A stretch of DNA of 64,000 nt from CAZLWA01 sp964563165. Lineage in GTDB: Bacteria; CLD3; SB21. Shown in pieces: positions 35,914 through 44,391 of this stretch. The DNA is taken from NCBI GenBank assembly GCA_964563165.1, contig CAZLWA010000048.1:22844-86843 (forward strand), written 5' to 3'. The notes below the pieces were generated by a model, which worked only from the letters and a program-made list of their open reading frames with translations, was not told the origin of the DNA and made no database searches. Numbering within the stretch: position 1 is the stretch's first letter; each line of letters starts with the position of its first letter. The translations under genes were made by a program, and so were the position numbers.

Positions 35914-36173
35914 CTAATTAGAGATTTTATTCCATTCTTTGATGCGTCTGATCGCTTCACTAATTTGTTTTTCCAAATCTAATTGTCCAACTAGGTTTTG
36001 TTTCGTCAAGAACTTTGAAATTTTTGCGGCGAACAAAACTTTGTTTTGGAGAAACTTACTGCCTTCGTCTTTCCTGAATTATTTCTTCCAATAATAATAT
36101 TAATAGGTAATATCGAATCAAATCCATGTTCAACTTCCTTGAAACATTTATGGTGTTTTAATTTTGATTGATG
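35914..36173 (-). pseudogene. Remnant of an AAA/OLD-type ATPase gene
   Basis: The minus strand encodes an N-terminal fragment with SKLKHHKCFKEVEHGFDSIL-type start and a Walker A motif GRNNSGKT (around 36085-36110). After a frame change near 36055 it continues as a C-terminal-like fragment (KISKFLTKQNL ... IRRIKEWNKISN, stop at 35914). No start codon remains and the several hundred residues normally between the two ends are missing. Likely a decayed ATPase of the kind found in defence or DNA-repair loci. Confidence 0.55.
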
Positions 36174-36211
36174 TCTTGTCTAACATTACTGATCTCTTCC
36201 AAATGCGAAAA

Positions 36212-36252
36212 AAGGCACAAAACCTTCCCATTTTCGGGACGTCTTGTGCCTT
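36212..36252 (-). terminator. Rho-independent terminator downstream of nrdJ
   Basis: 9-bp outer stem AAGGCACAA/TTGTGCCTT with an inner CCC/GGG pairing, followed on the minus strand by six T. The intervening 36302-36398 is repeat. Confidence 0.65.
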
Positions 36253-36301
36253 AAATTAAAATTACTTTTCTAATTCAGCTTTGCGTCCCCCTGACGCGGA
36301 A

Positions 36302-36398
36302 AATCCCCCGCCTTCGCGGAGCCTGTCCTGAGCGATAGCGAAGGGCTCAGGCCGCCCCCTTTATTAAAGGGGGCAAGCGCCGAAGGTGCTGGGGGATT
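36302..36398 (+). repeat. GGGGGATT-family unit abutting nrdJ
   Basis: AATCCCCCGCCTTCGCGG ... CCCCCTTTATTAAAGGGGG ... GGGGGATT. It ends at the nrdJ stop codon. Confidence 0.8.
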
Positions 36399-39300
36399 CT
36401 ACGAGCACCCCATGCTATTCCCGCAGTTCAGGCATTTGTAGCATGCGCCGTTGCGCACGGTCATATGCCCGCACACGTCGCACGCGGGTGCGTCGCCCAT
36501 CATCTCGCTCAGATGTTTATCGAGTAAATTCTGCGAAGTTTCTTTCGGGGTCTCCGCGGGCGTATGGTCCACGACCGTCGGCGTAGCCGGGTCGTGCGAT
36601 TCGCCGTTGAGCGTCGGCGGAATGTGAACGAAATCCATGCGCTTGAGATATTCCATGCCGAGCACGCGGAAAATAAAATCCAGTATCGAGGTCGCGTTTT
36701 TGATGTTCGGGTGATTCGTAAATCCGCTCGGCTCGAAGCGCGTGAATGTGAATTTCTCCACGAATTTGTCCAGCGGCACGCCGTACTGCAGTCCCATTGA
36801 GACCGCGACGGCAAAACAGTTGAGTAAACTGCGGTAGGCTGCGCCTTCTTTGAACATATCGATGAAGATCTCGCCGATCTGGTTGTCATCGTATTCTCCG
36901 GTGCGGAAATAAATTTTATGTCCGCCCATTTCGACTTCCTGCGTGAATCCCTGCCGTTTGTGCGGCATCGGTTTTTTCTGCCCGCGGCGTAATTCTCTGC
37001 CGGACTTTTCGATCGCGTCCTGAACGGCTTTATCCAATTGCGCTTGCGTGATCGTCATCTCGTCTTCGACCGATTCTTTGGAGGACGATTTATTGCTGAG
37101 CGGCTGGGAGAATTTCGATCCGTCGCGGTAGAGCGCCACGGCTTTGAGCCCGAGCTTCCAGCCTTCGAAATAAATGCGCTCGATATCTTTTACGGTCGCT
37201 TCCGAAGGAATATTTACCGTTTTGGAGATCGCACCGGAGAGGAACGGCTGAACCGCACCCATCATCTTCACGTGCCCCATCGGGTCGATGTAGCGTTTGC
37301 CGATACCGCATTTATTCGCGCAGTCGAACACCGCGAGATGTTCTTCTTTCATTAAGTGAGTTCCTTCCACGGTCTGCGCGCCGGCGATATAGATCACCGC
37401 GCGTGAGATCTGTTCACCGGAAAGGCCTTTTTGCTTCAGCGTCTTGATATTGATATGCGGCGTCCATTCGTCCAGCGATTTATTTTTATTGACGTAAGCT
37501 TCGGCTTCGGCAATTTCAGGATCCGTGAAACCCATTTGTTTCAGTTGTTCCGGATTCACATAGGGCGCACCGTCGAATGTGCCGTGGCCGAGAATGTATT
37601 TGATGATACCGTCGATCTCTTCTTTATTATATCCTAATTTGCCGAGCGATTGCGGAATGGAGCCGTTGACGATCTTGAAATATCCGCCGCCGGCTAATTT
37701 TTTCCATTTCACCAAAGAGAATTCCGGTTCGACGCCGGTCGTGTCGCAATCCATCAAAAGCCCGATCGTTCCCGTTGGGGCAAGCACCGTCGCCTGCGCA
37801 TTGCGGTAACCGAACTGGCCGCCCATGGCCACGCAGGCGTCCCAGTCTTCGCGCGCCGCACGGACCAGGTCGTCCGGGCAAAATTCGTTACTGATTTTAT
37901 AAGCCGCATCGCGGTGTTTGTTCATCACGCGCATCATCGGTTTTTCATTTTTCTTGTAGCCGGGAAAAGCGCCTTTGACGGAAGCCACCTCCGCGGAACC
38001 GCGGAATCCCCACGCATGCATGATCGCGGTGATCGCGCCGGCCCACGCTCTGCCTTCTTCGGAATCGTACGGAATGCCGTTGACCATCAATAGGGTCCCT
38101 AAATTCGCATAACCCAATCCGAGCGGGCGGTAATCGTGGCTGTTCTGCGCAATTTTCTGGGTCGGGTAGGAAGACATGTCCACGAGAATTTCCTGCGCGA
38201 TAATGAACACGCGGCAGGCTTCGCGGAATCCTGCGATATCGAATTTGCCGGATTCATCGGAACATTTCATCAAATTGACCGACGCGAGATTGCAGGCGGT
38301 ATCGTCGAGGAACATATATTCCGAGCAGGGATTCGACGCGTGAATCTTGTCGGTCGACGGGCAGGTGTGCCAGTCATTGATCGTGTCGTCGAATTGAATG
38401 CCGGGATCGGCGCATGCCCATGCGGCGTAAGAAATTTGATCGAACAGATCGCGCGCTTTGTAGGTATCGATGACTTCGCCGGAAGTGCGCGACGTGGTTT
38501 TCCATTCGCCGTCGTCGAGAACGGCGTTCATGAATTTATCGGAAACGCGGACCGAGTTGTTGGAGTTTTGTCCGGAGACGGTTTGGTACGCTTCGCCGTT
38601 GAAATCGCTGTCGTATCCGGCGTCGATGAGGGCTTTGACTTTCTTTTCTTCTTTCACTTTCCAATTGATGAAATCCACGATCTCCGGGTGGTCCATATCG
38701 AGGCAGACCATTTTCGCCGCACGGCGCGTGGTGCCGCCGGATTTGGTCGCACCCGCTCCGCGGTCCAGAACGCTCAGGAACGACATGAGGCCCGAGGACG
38801 TTCCTCCGCCGGAAAGTTTTTCCTGTTTGCCGCGCAAAGATGAAAAATTGCTGCCCGTGCCGGAACCGTATTTGAAAAGCCGGGCTTCGTTCTTGGCCAA
38901 TTCAAAAATGCCCATCAGGTCGTCACTCACCGCCTGAATGAAGCACGCCGAGCATTGCGGATGTGAATACGAATCGGGGGTCATTTCGATGTTGCCTGTT
39001 TTAGGATTCCAAAAATAATTTCCGCCCGAACCTTCGATATGATATTCCTGGGAAAGGCCGCAATTGAACCAGACCGGCGAATTGAATGCGCCCATTTGAT
39101 TGACTAGCAGATGCGTGAGTTCCATTTCAAAGATCTCGGCATCGTTCTTCGAATCGAAGTATCCTAATTTTTCACCTTCCGCCCGGATCGTATGCGCGAC
39201 GCGATAGACCAATTGTTTGGCGCTCGTTTCATTGCCGGTTCCAGGTACTCCCGCTTTGCGGAAATATTTGGAGGCTGCGATGTCCGTAGCCAATTGCGAC

Positions 39301-39548
39301 CAGCTTTTGGGGATATCGAGGTCCTTCATTTCGAAAACAACTCTGCCGTCCGGCTCGGTGATCACGCTCGTGCGCTTTTCCCATTCGATCGCGTCGAACG
39401 GGTGAACGCCTTCTTTGGTGAAATAGCGTTTGAAACGCAATCCTTTCGCGCCGTCGTAGGCGATCCCGTTGATGGTGCGCGGGGTGGACTTGCTCGGGGA
39501 CGGTTTTTTTGCATCCTTGACTTGGGCATCAGGGTTCTGAAGGGCCAT
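36399..39548 (-). CDS. nrdJ: Vitamin B12-dependent ribonucleotide reductase (class II)
   Basis: Adenosylcobalamin-dependent ribonucleotide reductase, 1049 residues, which makes deoxyribonucleotides with or without oxygen. The catalytic barrel motifs are present: FNSPVWFNCG, NPCSEYMFLDDTACNLAS, and LAPTGTIGLLMDCDTTGVEP. The C-terminal tail has a zinc-ribbon-like set of cysteines (CDVCGH and CYKCLNCG) for thiol relay. No class I or III reductase gene is in the window. No cobalamin riboswitch was recognised in the AT-rich leader. Confidence 0.97.
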   Translation of the reverse strand: MALQNPDAQVKDAKKPSPSKSTPRTINGIAYDGAKGLRFKRYFTKEGVHPFDAIEWEKRTSVITEPDGRVVFEMKDLDIPKSWSQLATDIAASKYFRKAGVPGTGNETSAKQLVYRVAHTIRAEGEKLGYFDSKNDAEIFEMELTHLLVNQMGAFNSPVWFNCGLSQEYHIEGSGGNYFWNPKTGNIEMTPDSYSHPQCSACFIQAVSDDLMGIFELAKNEARLFKYGSGTGSNFSSLRGKQEKLSGGGTSSGLMSFLSVLDRGAGATKSGGTTRRAAKMVCLDMDHPEIVDFINWKVKEEKKVKALIDAGYDSDFNGEAYQTVSGQNSNNSVRVSDKFMNAVLDDGEWKTTSRTSGEVIDTYKARDLFDQISYAAWACADPGIQFDDTINDWHTCPSTDKIHASNPCSEYMFLDDTACNLASVNLMKCSDESGKFDIAGFREACRVFIIAQEILVDMSSYPTQKIAQNSHDYRPLGLGYANLGTLLMVNGIPYDSEEGRAWAGAITAIMHAWGFRGSAEVASVKGAFPGYKKNEKPMMRVMNKHRDAAYKISNEFCPDDLVRAAREDWDACVAMGGQFGYRNAQATVLAPTGTIGLLMDCDTTGVEPEFSLVKWKKLAGGGYFKIVNGSIPQSLGKLGYNKEEIDGIIKYILGHGTFDGAPYVNPEQLKQMGFTDPEIAEAEAYVNKNKSLDEWTPHINIKTLKQKGLSGEQISRAVIYIAGAQTVEGTHLMKEEHLAVFDCANKCGIGKRYIDPMGHVKMMGAVQPFLSGAISKTVNIPSEATVKDIERIYFEGWKLGLKAVALYRDGSKFSQPLSNKSSSKESVEDEMTITQAQLDKAVQDAIEKSGRELRRGQKKPMPHKRQGFTQEVEMGGHKIYFRTGEYDDNQIGEIFIDMFKEGAAYRSLLNCFAVAVSMGLQYGVPLDKFVEKFTFTRFEPSGFTNHPNIKNATSILDFIFRVLGMEYLKRMDFVHIPPTLNGESHDPATPTVVDHTPAETPKETSQNLLDKHLSEMMGDAPACDVCGHMTVRNGACYKCLNCGNSMGCS

Positions 39549-39559
39549 GACAAAAATCC

Positions 39560-40050
39560 TTATGGGTTAAAAAGTGGAACCTGGGTTTTTAAGAATAAAT
39601 TTCCAAAAAAGACGTCAATGTTTCATCTCATACTTCAAAAAAAGAAAATACGTTAGCGATGAAGTACTTCAAGAATTGTTCTCTTCTACAAATGTAGCGG
39701 AGTATTGATGTCAATTCTAATGAAATGCTCTCTCAATAACAGGGGTGAACACATTATAAAGCACCGCCTTTTTATAAGCAAGAAGTATTTTTAAACTCAC
39801 ACAATCCACAAGTTATTAACATCATTAATCTAATAAAAACAGCCCTTGAAAGCCAGAAAAAAAAGTTATCAACATAAAATTGATCTTCACAAATTAATCA
39901 CAATTTACGAAGCAGAAAAATATATTTTCGTAAAATAATCATAATTATAGAAACAGATCGGAGAAAAAGTCTTTTGGAGAGACAAAAAGAAGAATCCCGG
40001 GAAAATACAAAGCGTTTAATGCGAATCTGACCAACAACAAATCTTCAATT
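39560..40050. other. AT-rich gene-free region between nrdJ and sdhC
   Basis: Nearly 600 bases between the divergent nrdJ and sdhC starts hold no gene. The centre (39760-39960) is strongly AT-rich and contains near-matches to the DnaA box TTATCCACA: the last nine bases of ACAATCCACA at 39801, TTATTAACA near 39813, and TTATCAACA near 39871. It presumably carries both promoters. Whether DnaA binds is unproven. Confidence 0.4.
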
Positions 40051-40142
40051 CTCCCTTGCTTTTTCTTTTCAATTCCGTTATAATTTATCCGGCCTTTTTC
40101 CCCATTGAAATTCCATTTCTGTTCACCAATGGAGCTTGCGAT

Positions 40143-40820
40143 ATGCCTTCCTTGTCAACCGCGGTTTGGTCATCGGTCGGAAAAAAAATTATCACCGGGC
40201 TCACCGGGCTTGCCCTATGCGTGTTCGTTCTCATGCATCTGTTGGGCAATCTGAATTTGTTTGTCGGCGCGGATGCTTTTAATCTGTATACGCATAAGCT
40301 CGAAAGTTTCGGCGGAATATTGTATGTGATCGAGGCGCTGCTGGCGATGGTTTTCGTACTGCATGCGGTCGTCGGCGTTTCTGTGTGGGTGAAAAAGAGG
40401 CAGGCGCGGCCCGTACCTTACGAGCAGGTCGCCAACGCCGGCGCACCCAGCCATAAATCGCTCTCCTCCCTTTCGATGATCTACACGGGAATTTTGCTCC
40501 TTATTTTTTTGGTCCTGCATTTGAAGACCTTCAAATACGGACCTTTTTACACGACCTATATTGACGGTGTGGGCGACGTAAGAGATCTTTACCGGTTGGT
40601 CATCGACGTCTACCGCGATCCGGTCTATGTGATTTCTTACGTTATCCTGATGGTTTTGCTCGGCGTGCATTTACGCCACGGTTTCTGGAGCGCATTCCAG
40701 TCGCTCGGCGTGAGCAATCCCCGCTTCACCCCGGTGATACATATTTTTGGAATTGCCTTCGCAGTCGCGATCGCCGTGGGGTTCCTAGTGATGCCTGTGT
40801 GGATTTATTTGACGAATTAA
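40143..40820 (+). CDS. sdhC: Succinate dehydrogenase cytochrome b subunit (b558 type)
   Basis: 225-residue membrane anchor with five hydrophobic segments. It belongs to the single-subunit, di-heme b558 family found with Bacillus/Bacteroidota-type SdhA and SdhB. Likely heme-binding His residues lie in VLMHLLGN, VLHAVVG, LVLHLKTF and LGVHLRHG. GGAG lies about eight bases before the ATG at 40143; an earlier in-frame start at 40056 is unlikely. It would quinone-link the SdhAB catalytic subunits encoded 700 bases downstream. Confidence 0.92.
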   Translation: MPSLSTAVWSSVGKKIITGLTGLALCVFVLMHLLGNLNLFVGADAFNLYTHKLESFGGILYVIEALLAMVFVLHAVVGVSVWVKKRQARPVPYEQVANAGAPSHKSLSSLSMIYTGILLLIFLVLHLKTFKYGPFYTTYIDGVGDVRDLYRLVIDVYRDPVYVISYVILMVLLGVHLRHGFWSAFQSLGVSNPRFTPVIHIFGIAFAVAIAVGFLVMPVWIYLTN

Positions 40821-40830
40821 ATACATGTTT

Positions 40831-41496
40831 CCCCACGAAACACACGAAAAAGGCACGAAAAATTTTAATGCAAAATACAAGTGATTGCCCGCGAAATACG
40901 CGAAACATGCGAAAAAATGAATACAAAAAATATTGTCTTTGCTGAAGAAAGCTACAAAATCCTCGGGGCATGTTTCAATGTTTACAAAGCGAAAGGGTGC
41001 GGATTTTTAGAGGCAGTCTATCATGAATGCCTGCAAATAGAATTTGAATTTCAGAAAATTCCTTTTGTATCCCAGAAGGAACTGGCAATAGAATATCGAG
41101 ATCGGCTACTCAAACAAAACTACAAAGCCGATTTTATTTGTTTTGACAAGATCATCGTTGAAATAAAGGCGGCTTCCAAAATAATCGATGAACACCGGGC
41201 ACAGGTATTGAATTATGTTAATGCGACAAATTCTAAACTCGGCATTTTGGTCAATTTCGGACATTATCCTAAATTGGAATACGAACGGTTTGCGTTGACT
41301 GAAAAAAAAGTTACAAAAACAGTTTAAAAACTTTTGCGCCTTTTCGCGTGTTTCGCGGGCAAATAGTTTCTGTGTTTCGTGGGAAAAAGTTTTCGCGTGT
41401 TTGGCGGTTTAATAGTTTTCGTGTCTTTTCGTGTTTTTCGTGGGAAAAGTTTTCGCGTATTTCGCGGGCTAAGTTTTTTTCGTGTCTTTCGTGGGG
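40831..41496 (+). mobile_element. Nested-inverted-repeat unit carrying the GxxExxY nuclease
   Basis: Outer inverted ends: CCCCACGAAACACACGAAAA at 40831-40850 and its near-perfect complement at 41474-41496. Inner inverted pair: TTGCCCGCGAAATACGCGAA at 40885-40904 and its complement at 41341-41362. Between 41363 and 41473 several more alternating copies of the two motifs occur. The unit lies exactly between sdhC and sdhA, and its only gene is the GxxExxY protein. No target duplication could be proven by eye. Confidence 0.65.
40917..41327 (+). CDS. GxxExxY-family protein (PD-(D/E)XK nuclease-like)
   Basis: 136 residues with the namesake motif G-F-L-E-A-V-Y (about residues 25-31), followed by KADFICFDKIIVEIKAA, whose Asp and Glu-x-Lys form a PD-(D/E)XK-type nuclease centre, and a C-terminal GILVNFG strand. 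The biological role of this family is not established to my knowledge. The start at 40917 is the family-typical one; an earlier start reads through an inverted repeat. It sits inside the unit 40831-41496. Confidence 0.88.
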   Translation: MNTKNIVFAEESYKILGACFNVYKAKGCGFLEAVYHECLQIEFEFQKIPFVSQKELAIEYRDRLLKQNYKADFICFDKIIVEIKAASKIIDEHRAQVLNYVNATNSKLGILVNFGHYPKLEYERFALTEKKVTKTV

Positions 41497-41531
41497 AAGT
41501 ATTCTGCGGGCAAGCATAAGGAGAATGATAA

Positions 41532-43445
41532 ATGAAACTAGATTCAAAGATCCCGTCCGGGCCGTTAGCCGATAAATGGGACAAACATAAATTCGATATC
41601 AAATTGGTCAACCCGGCCAACAAACGGAAATACACTATAATAGTAGTCGGGACCGGGTTGGCCGGCGGATCTGCGGCGGCGAGCCTGGCGGAATTAGGCT
41701 ACAACGTTTTGAGTTTTTGCATTCAGGATTCGCCGCGCCGTGCGCACAGCATCGCCGCCCAAGGCGGCATCAACGCCGCCAAGAATTACCCTAACGACGG
41801 CGACAGCGTGTGGAGGTTATTTTACGATACCATCAAAGGCGGCGATTACCGTTCCCGTGAAGCCAATGTCTATCGCCTCGCACAGCTGAGCACCAACATC
41901 ATCGATCAATGCGTCGCCCAGGGCGTTCCGTTCGCCCGCGAGTACGGCGGACAATTGGACAACCGGTCCTTCGGCGGTGCGCAGGTATCGCGCACCTTTT
42001 ACGCGCGCGGGCAAACCGGCCAGCAGCTTTTACTCGGGGCATACAGTTCGCTGATGCGCCAGGTGGATACGGGCCGCGTCAAGTTATTTCCCCGCCGGGA
42101 AATGCTGGATCTTGTTATCGCCGGCGGCAAAGCGCGCGGTATTGTCGCCCGAAATCTCGTCGACGGCACCATCGAATCCTATGCCGCGGATGCGGTCATA
42201 CTGGCTACCGGCGGTTACGGTAACGCATACTATCTTTCGACCAACGCAAAAAATTCGAATGTCACCGCCGCATGGCGCTGCTACAAGCGCGGTGCACTGT
42301 TTGCCAATCCGTGCTTCACGCAAATTCACCCGACGTGCATCCCGGTTTCCGGCGATCACCAGGCGAAGCTCACCTTGATGAGCGAAAGCCTGCGCAACGA
42401 CGGACGTGTATGGGTTCCGAAAAATAAAGGCGACCGGCGCCCGCCGGAACAAATTCCGGAAGAAGACCGCGATTATTATCTCGAAAGAAAATATCCGAGC
42501 TTCGGCAATCTCGTTCCGAGGGACGTGGCTTCCCGTAATGCGAAAGCGGTGTGCGACGAAGGCCGCGGTGCGGGCGATTCGGGCTTGTCCGTATATTTGG
42601 ATTTTCGCGACGCCCTTAAACGCGTCGGAGAACATTCGATCAAAGAAAAATACGGCAACCTCTTCGATATGTATCAACGCATCACGGATGAGGACCCGTA
42701 CCACGTTCCGATGCGCATTTATCCGGCGATCCACTATACGATGGGCGGCTTGTGGGTGGATTATAATCTGATGAGCACGATTCCCGGACTGCATGTATTA
42801 GGCGAGGCGAATTTCTCCGACCACGGTGCGAACCGCCTCGGCGCGAGCGCACTCATGCAGGGTTTGGCGGACGGTTACTTCGTGATCCCCTATACGATCG
42901 GTCATTATCTGGCAACTGCCGATCTTCCTAAGATCGATACGGATCAAAAAGAATTCAAAACAGTTGCCGAGGAAGTGAAAACGAAAACCGCAAAAATGCT
43001 TGCCATCAAAGGCAAAAAGACTGTTACGGAATTCCATCGCAGCATCGGAAAATTGTTGTGGGATTATGTCGGTATGGCACGGAATGAAAAAGGATTGAAA
43101 AAAGTGATTAAAGAAATTCCGAAATTACGCGAAGAGTTCTGGCAGAACGTTTCGATTCCTGCGGACGGCGATTCGCTGAACAAGAATCTGGAATTTGCCG
43201 GGCGCGTTGCCGATTTTCTGGAATTGGGTGAATTGATGGCGCGGGATGCACTGAACCGCAAAGAATCGTGCGGCGGGCATTTCCGCGAGGAATATCAAAC
43301 TCCGGACGGCGAAGCGAAACGCGACGACACCAATTTTTCATACATTGCCGCGTGGGAATATGCCGGCGATAAAAAGGAACCGGTTTTGAATAAAGAAAAA
43401 CTGGAATTCGAGAACGTTCATTTGAGTCAACGCAGTTATAAGTAA
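41532..43445 (+). CDS. sdhA: Succinate dehydrogenase / fumarate reductase flavoprotein
   Basis: Catalytic FAD subunit, 637 residues. FAD-binding [21 protein letters not shown] near residue 40, the covalent-FAD His region in [14 protein letters not shown], the active-site segment (HPTCIP, ARG-like YARGQTGQ, and R in [11 protein letters not shown]), and the C-terminal helical region are intact. It belongs to the Bacillus/Bacteroidota type rather than the E. coli type. AAGGAG precedes the ATG. Oxidises succinate in the citric acid cycle, or reduces fumarate. Confidence 0.96.
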   Translation: MKLDSKIPSGPLADKWDKHKFDIKLVNPANKRKYTIIVVGTGLAGGSAAASLAELGYNVLSFCIQDSPRRAHSIAAQGGINAAKNYPNDGDSVWRLFYDTIKGGDYRSREANVYRLAQLSTNIIDQCVAQGVPFAREYGGQLDNRSFGGAQVSRTFYARGQTGQQLLLGAYSSLMRQVDTGRVKLFPRREMLDLVIAGGKARGIVARNLVDGTIESYAADAVILATGGYGNAYYLSTNAKNSNVTAAWRCYKRGALFANPCFTQIHPTCIPVSGDHQAKLTLMSESLRNDGRVWVPKNKGDRRPPEQIPEEDRDYYLERKYPSFGNLVPRDVASRNAKAVCDEGRGAGDSGLSVYLDFRDALKRVGEHSIKEKYGNLFDMYQRITDEDPYHVPMRIYPAIHYTMGGLWVDYNLMSTIPGLHVLGEANFSDHGANRLGASALMQGLADGYFVIPYTIGHYLATADLPKIDTDQKEFKTVAEEVKTKTAKMLAIKGKKTVTEFHRSIGKLLWDYVGMARNEKGLKKVIKEIPKLREEFWQNVSIPADGDSLNKNLEFAGRVADFLELGELMARDALNRKESCGGHFREEYQTPDGEAKRDDTNFSYIAAWEYAGDKKEPVLNKEKLEFENVHLSQRSYK

Positions 43446-43451
43446 TTGGGC

Positions 43452-43485
43452 GGCCACAAAGGCACGAAGGCACAAAATATTTTGT
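43452..43485 (+). repeat. Short repeat between sdhA and sdhB
   Basis: GCCACAAAGGCACGAAGG followed by CACAAAATATTTTG; same family as 11663-11744, in the 58-base sdhA-sdhB gap. Confidence 0.6.
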
Positions 43486-43503
43486 AGAAAAGGATTGCGG
43501 TAT

Positions 43504-44253
43504 ATGGAAAATATGACCCTTCATTTGCGCGTATGGCGTCAGAAAAATACTTCGAGCAAGGGTAGGATGGTCGACTACACGCTCACCGGCGTTTCGCCCG
43601 ATATGTCATTTCTGGAAATGATGGACACGCTCAATGAAAAATTAATTAAAGAAGGCGTCGAACCCGTCGAATTCGACAACGATTGCCGCGAAGGCATTTG
43701 CGGCATGTGCAATATGGTGATCAACGGCATCGCGCACGGCCCCCAAAAGGGCACGGCGACGTGTCAATTGCACGTGCGTAAATTCAAGGACGGCGATACG
43801 ATCACCGTCGAACCCTGGCGCGCCAAAGCGTTTCCCGTTCTGAAAGATCTCGTGGTCGACCGCAGCGCGTTCGATCACATTATCGCGGCAGGCGGCTACA
43901 CGTCCGTGAATGCCGGGGGCGCACCGGATGGAAATGCGATTCTGATCTCAAAGGAATTGGCCGATAAAGCGATGGACGCGGCGGCATGTATCGGCTGTGG
44001 AGCCTGCGTGGCTGCGTGTCCCAACGGATCGGCATCTCTTTTTGTCGCAGCAAAGATCGCCCAGTTTACGTTTCTTCCTCAGGGCCATCCGGAACGGGGG
44101 CGCCGCGCGCTGCGCATGGTTGAAAAAATGGACGAGCTGGAATTCGGCGATTGCTCCAATCACGGCGAATGCGAAGCCGTTTGCCCGAAGGAAATTTCCA
44201 TTTCACACATCGCCCTCATGCGCCGGGAATATCTTAAGGCCGCTTTCGACTAA
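43504..44253 (+). CDS. sdhB: Succinate dehydrogenase iron-sulfur subunit
   Basis: 249 residues. [2Fe-2S] ligands in [10 protein letters not shown] plus a downstream Cys (TATCQLHV); the second domain has [11 protein letters not shown] and [12 protein letters not shown] for the [4Fe-4S] and [3Fe-4S] clusters. Passes electrons from SdhA to the heme/quinone site of SdhC. The ATG at 43504 follows an AAGGA element; a TTG at 43495 is rejected. Confidence 0.96.
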   Translation: MENMTLHLRVWRQKNTSSKGRMVDYTLTGVSPDMSFLEMMDTLNEKLIKEGVEPVEFDNDCREGICGMCNMVINGIAHGPQKGTATCQLHVRKFKDGDTITVEPWRAKAFPVLKDLVVDRSAFDHIIAAGGYTSVNAGGAPDGNAILISKELADKAMDAAACIGCGACVAACPNGSASLFVAAKIAQFTFLPQGHPERGRRALRMVEKMDELEFGDCSNHGECEAVCPKEISISHIALMRREYLKAAFD

Positions 44254-44280
44254 GTTTTGCATCCAACAGCCCCAGTCTTT

Positions 44281-44317
44281 AAAAAGTTCCGTCTCCTCAG
44301 AGATGGAACTTTTTTTA
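44281..44317 (+). terminator. Rho-independent terminator of the sdh operon
   Basis: 15-bp stem with one G-T pair (44281-44295 with 44300-44314), CTCA loop, T run. Confidence 0.9.
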
Positions 44318-44391
44318 TGATTTTATTGAAACTTTGGCGGGGTCCTTCCGTATGGATATATGGTAAGACGGGGTTTCACTAAACCGCAAAG

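Noticed and set aside
32900..36400. Insertion sequence or prophage
   Set aside because: No transposase, integrase or phage gene is present; the structure is short palindromic repeats with small genes between.
38136..38843. 235-residue plus-strand open frame
   Set aside because: Antisense to nrdJ, composition typical of a shadow frame.
39549..40142. Cobalamin riboswitch upstream of nrdJ
   Set aside because: No B12-box-like element was found on the minus strand; the region is merely AT-rich.
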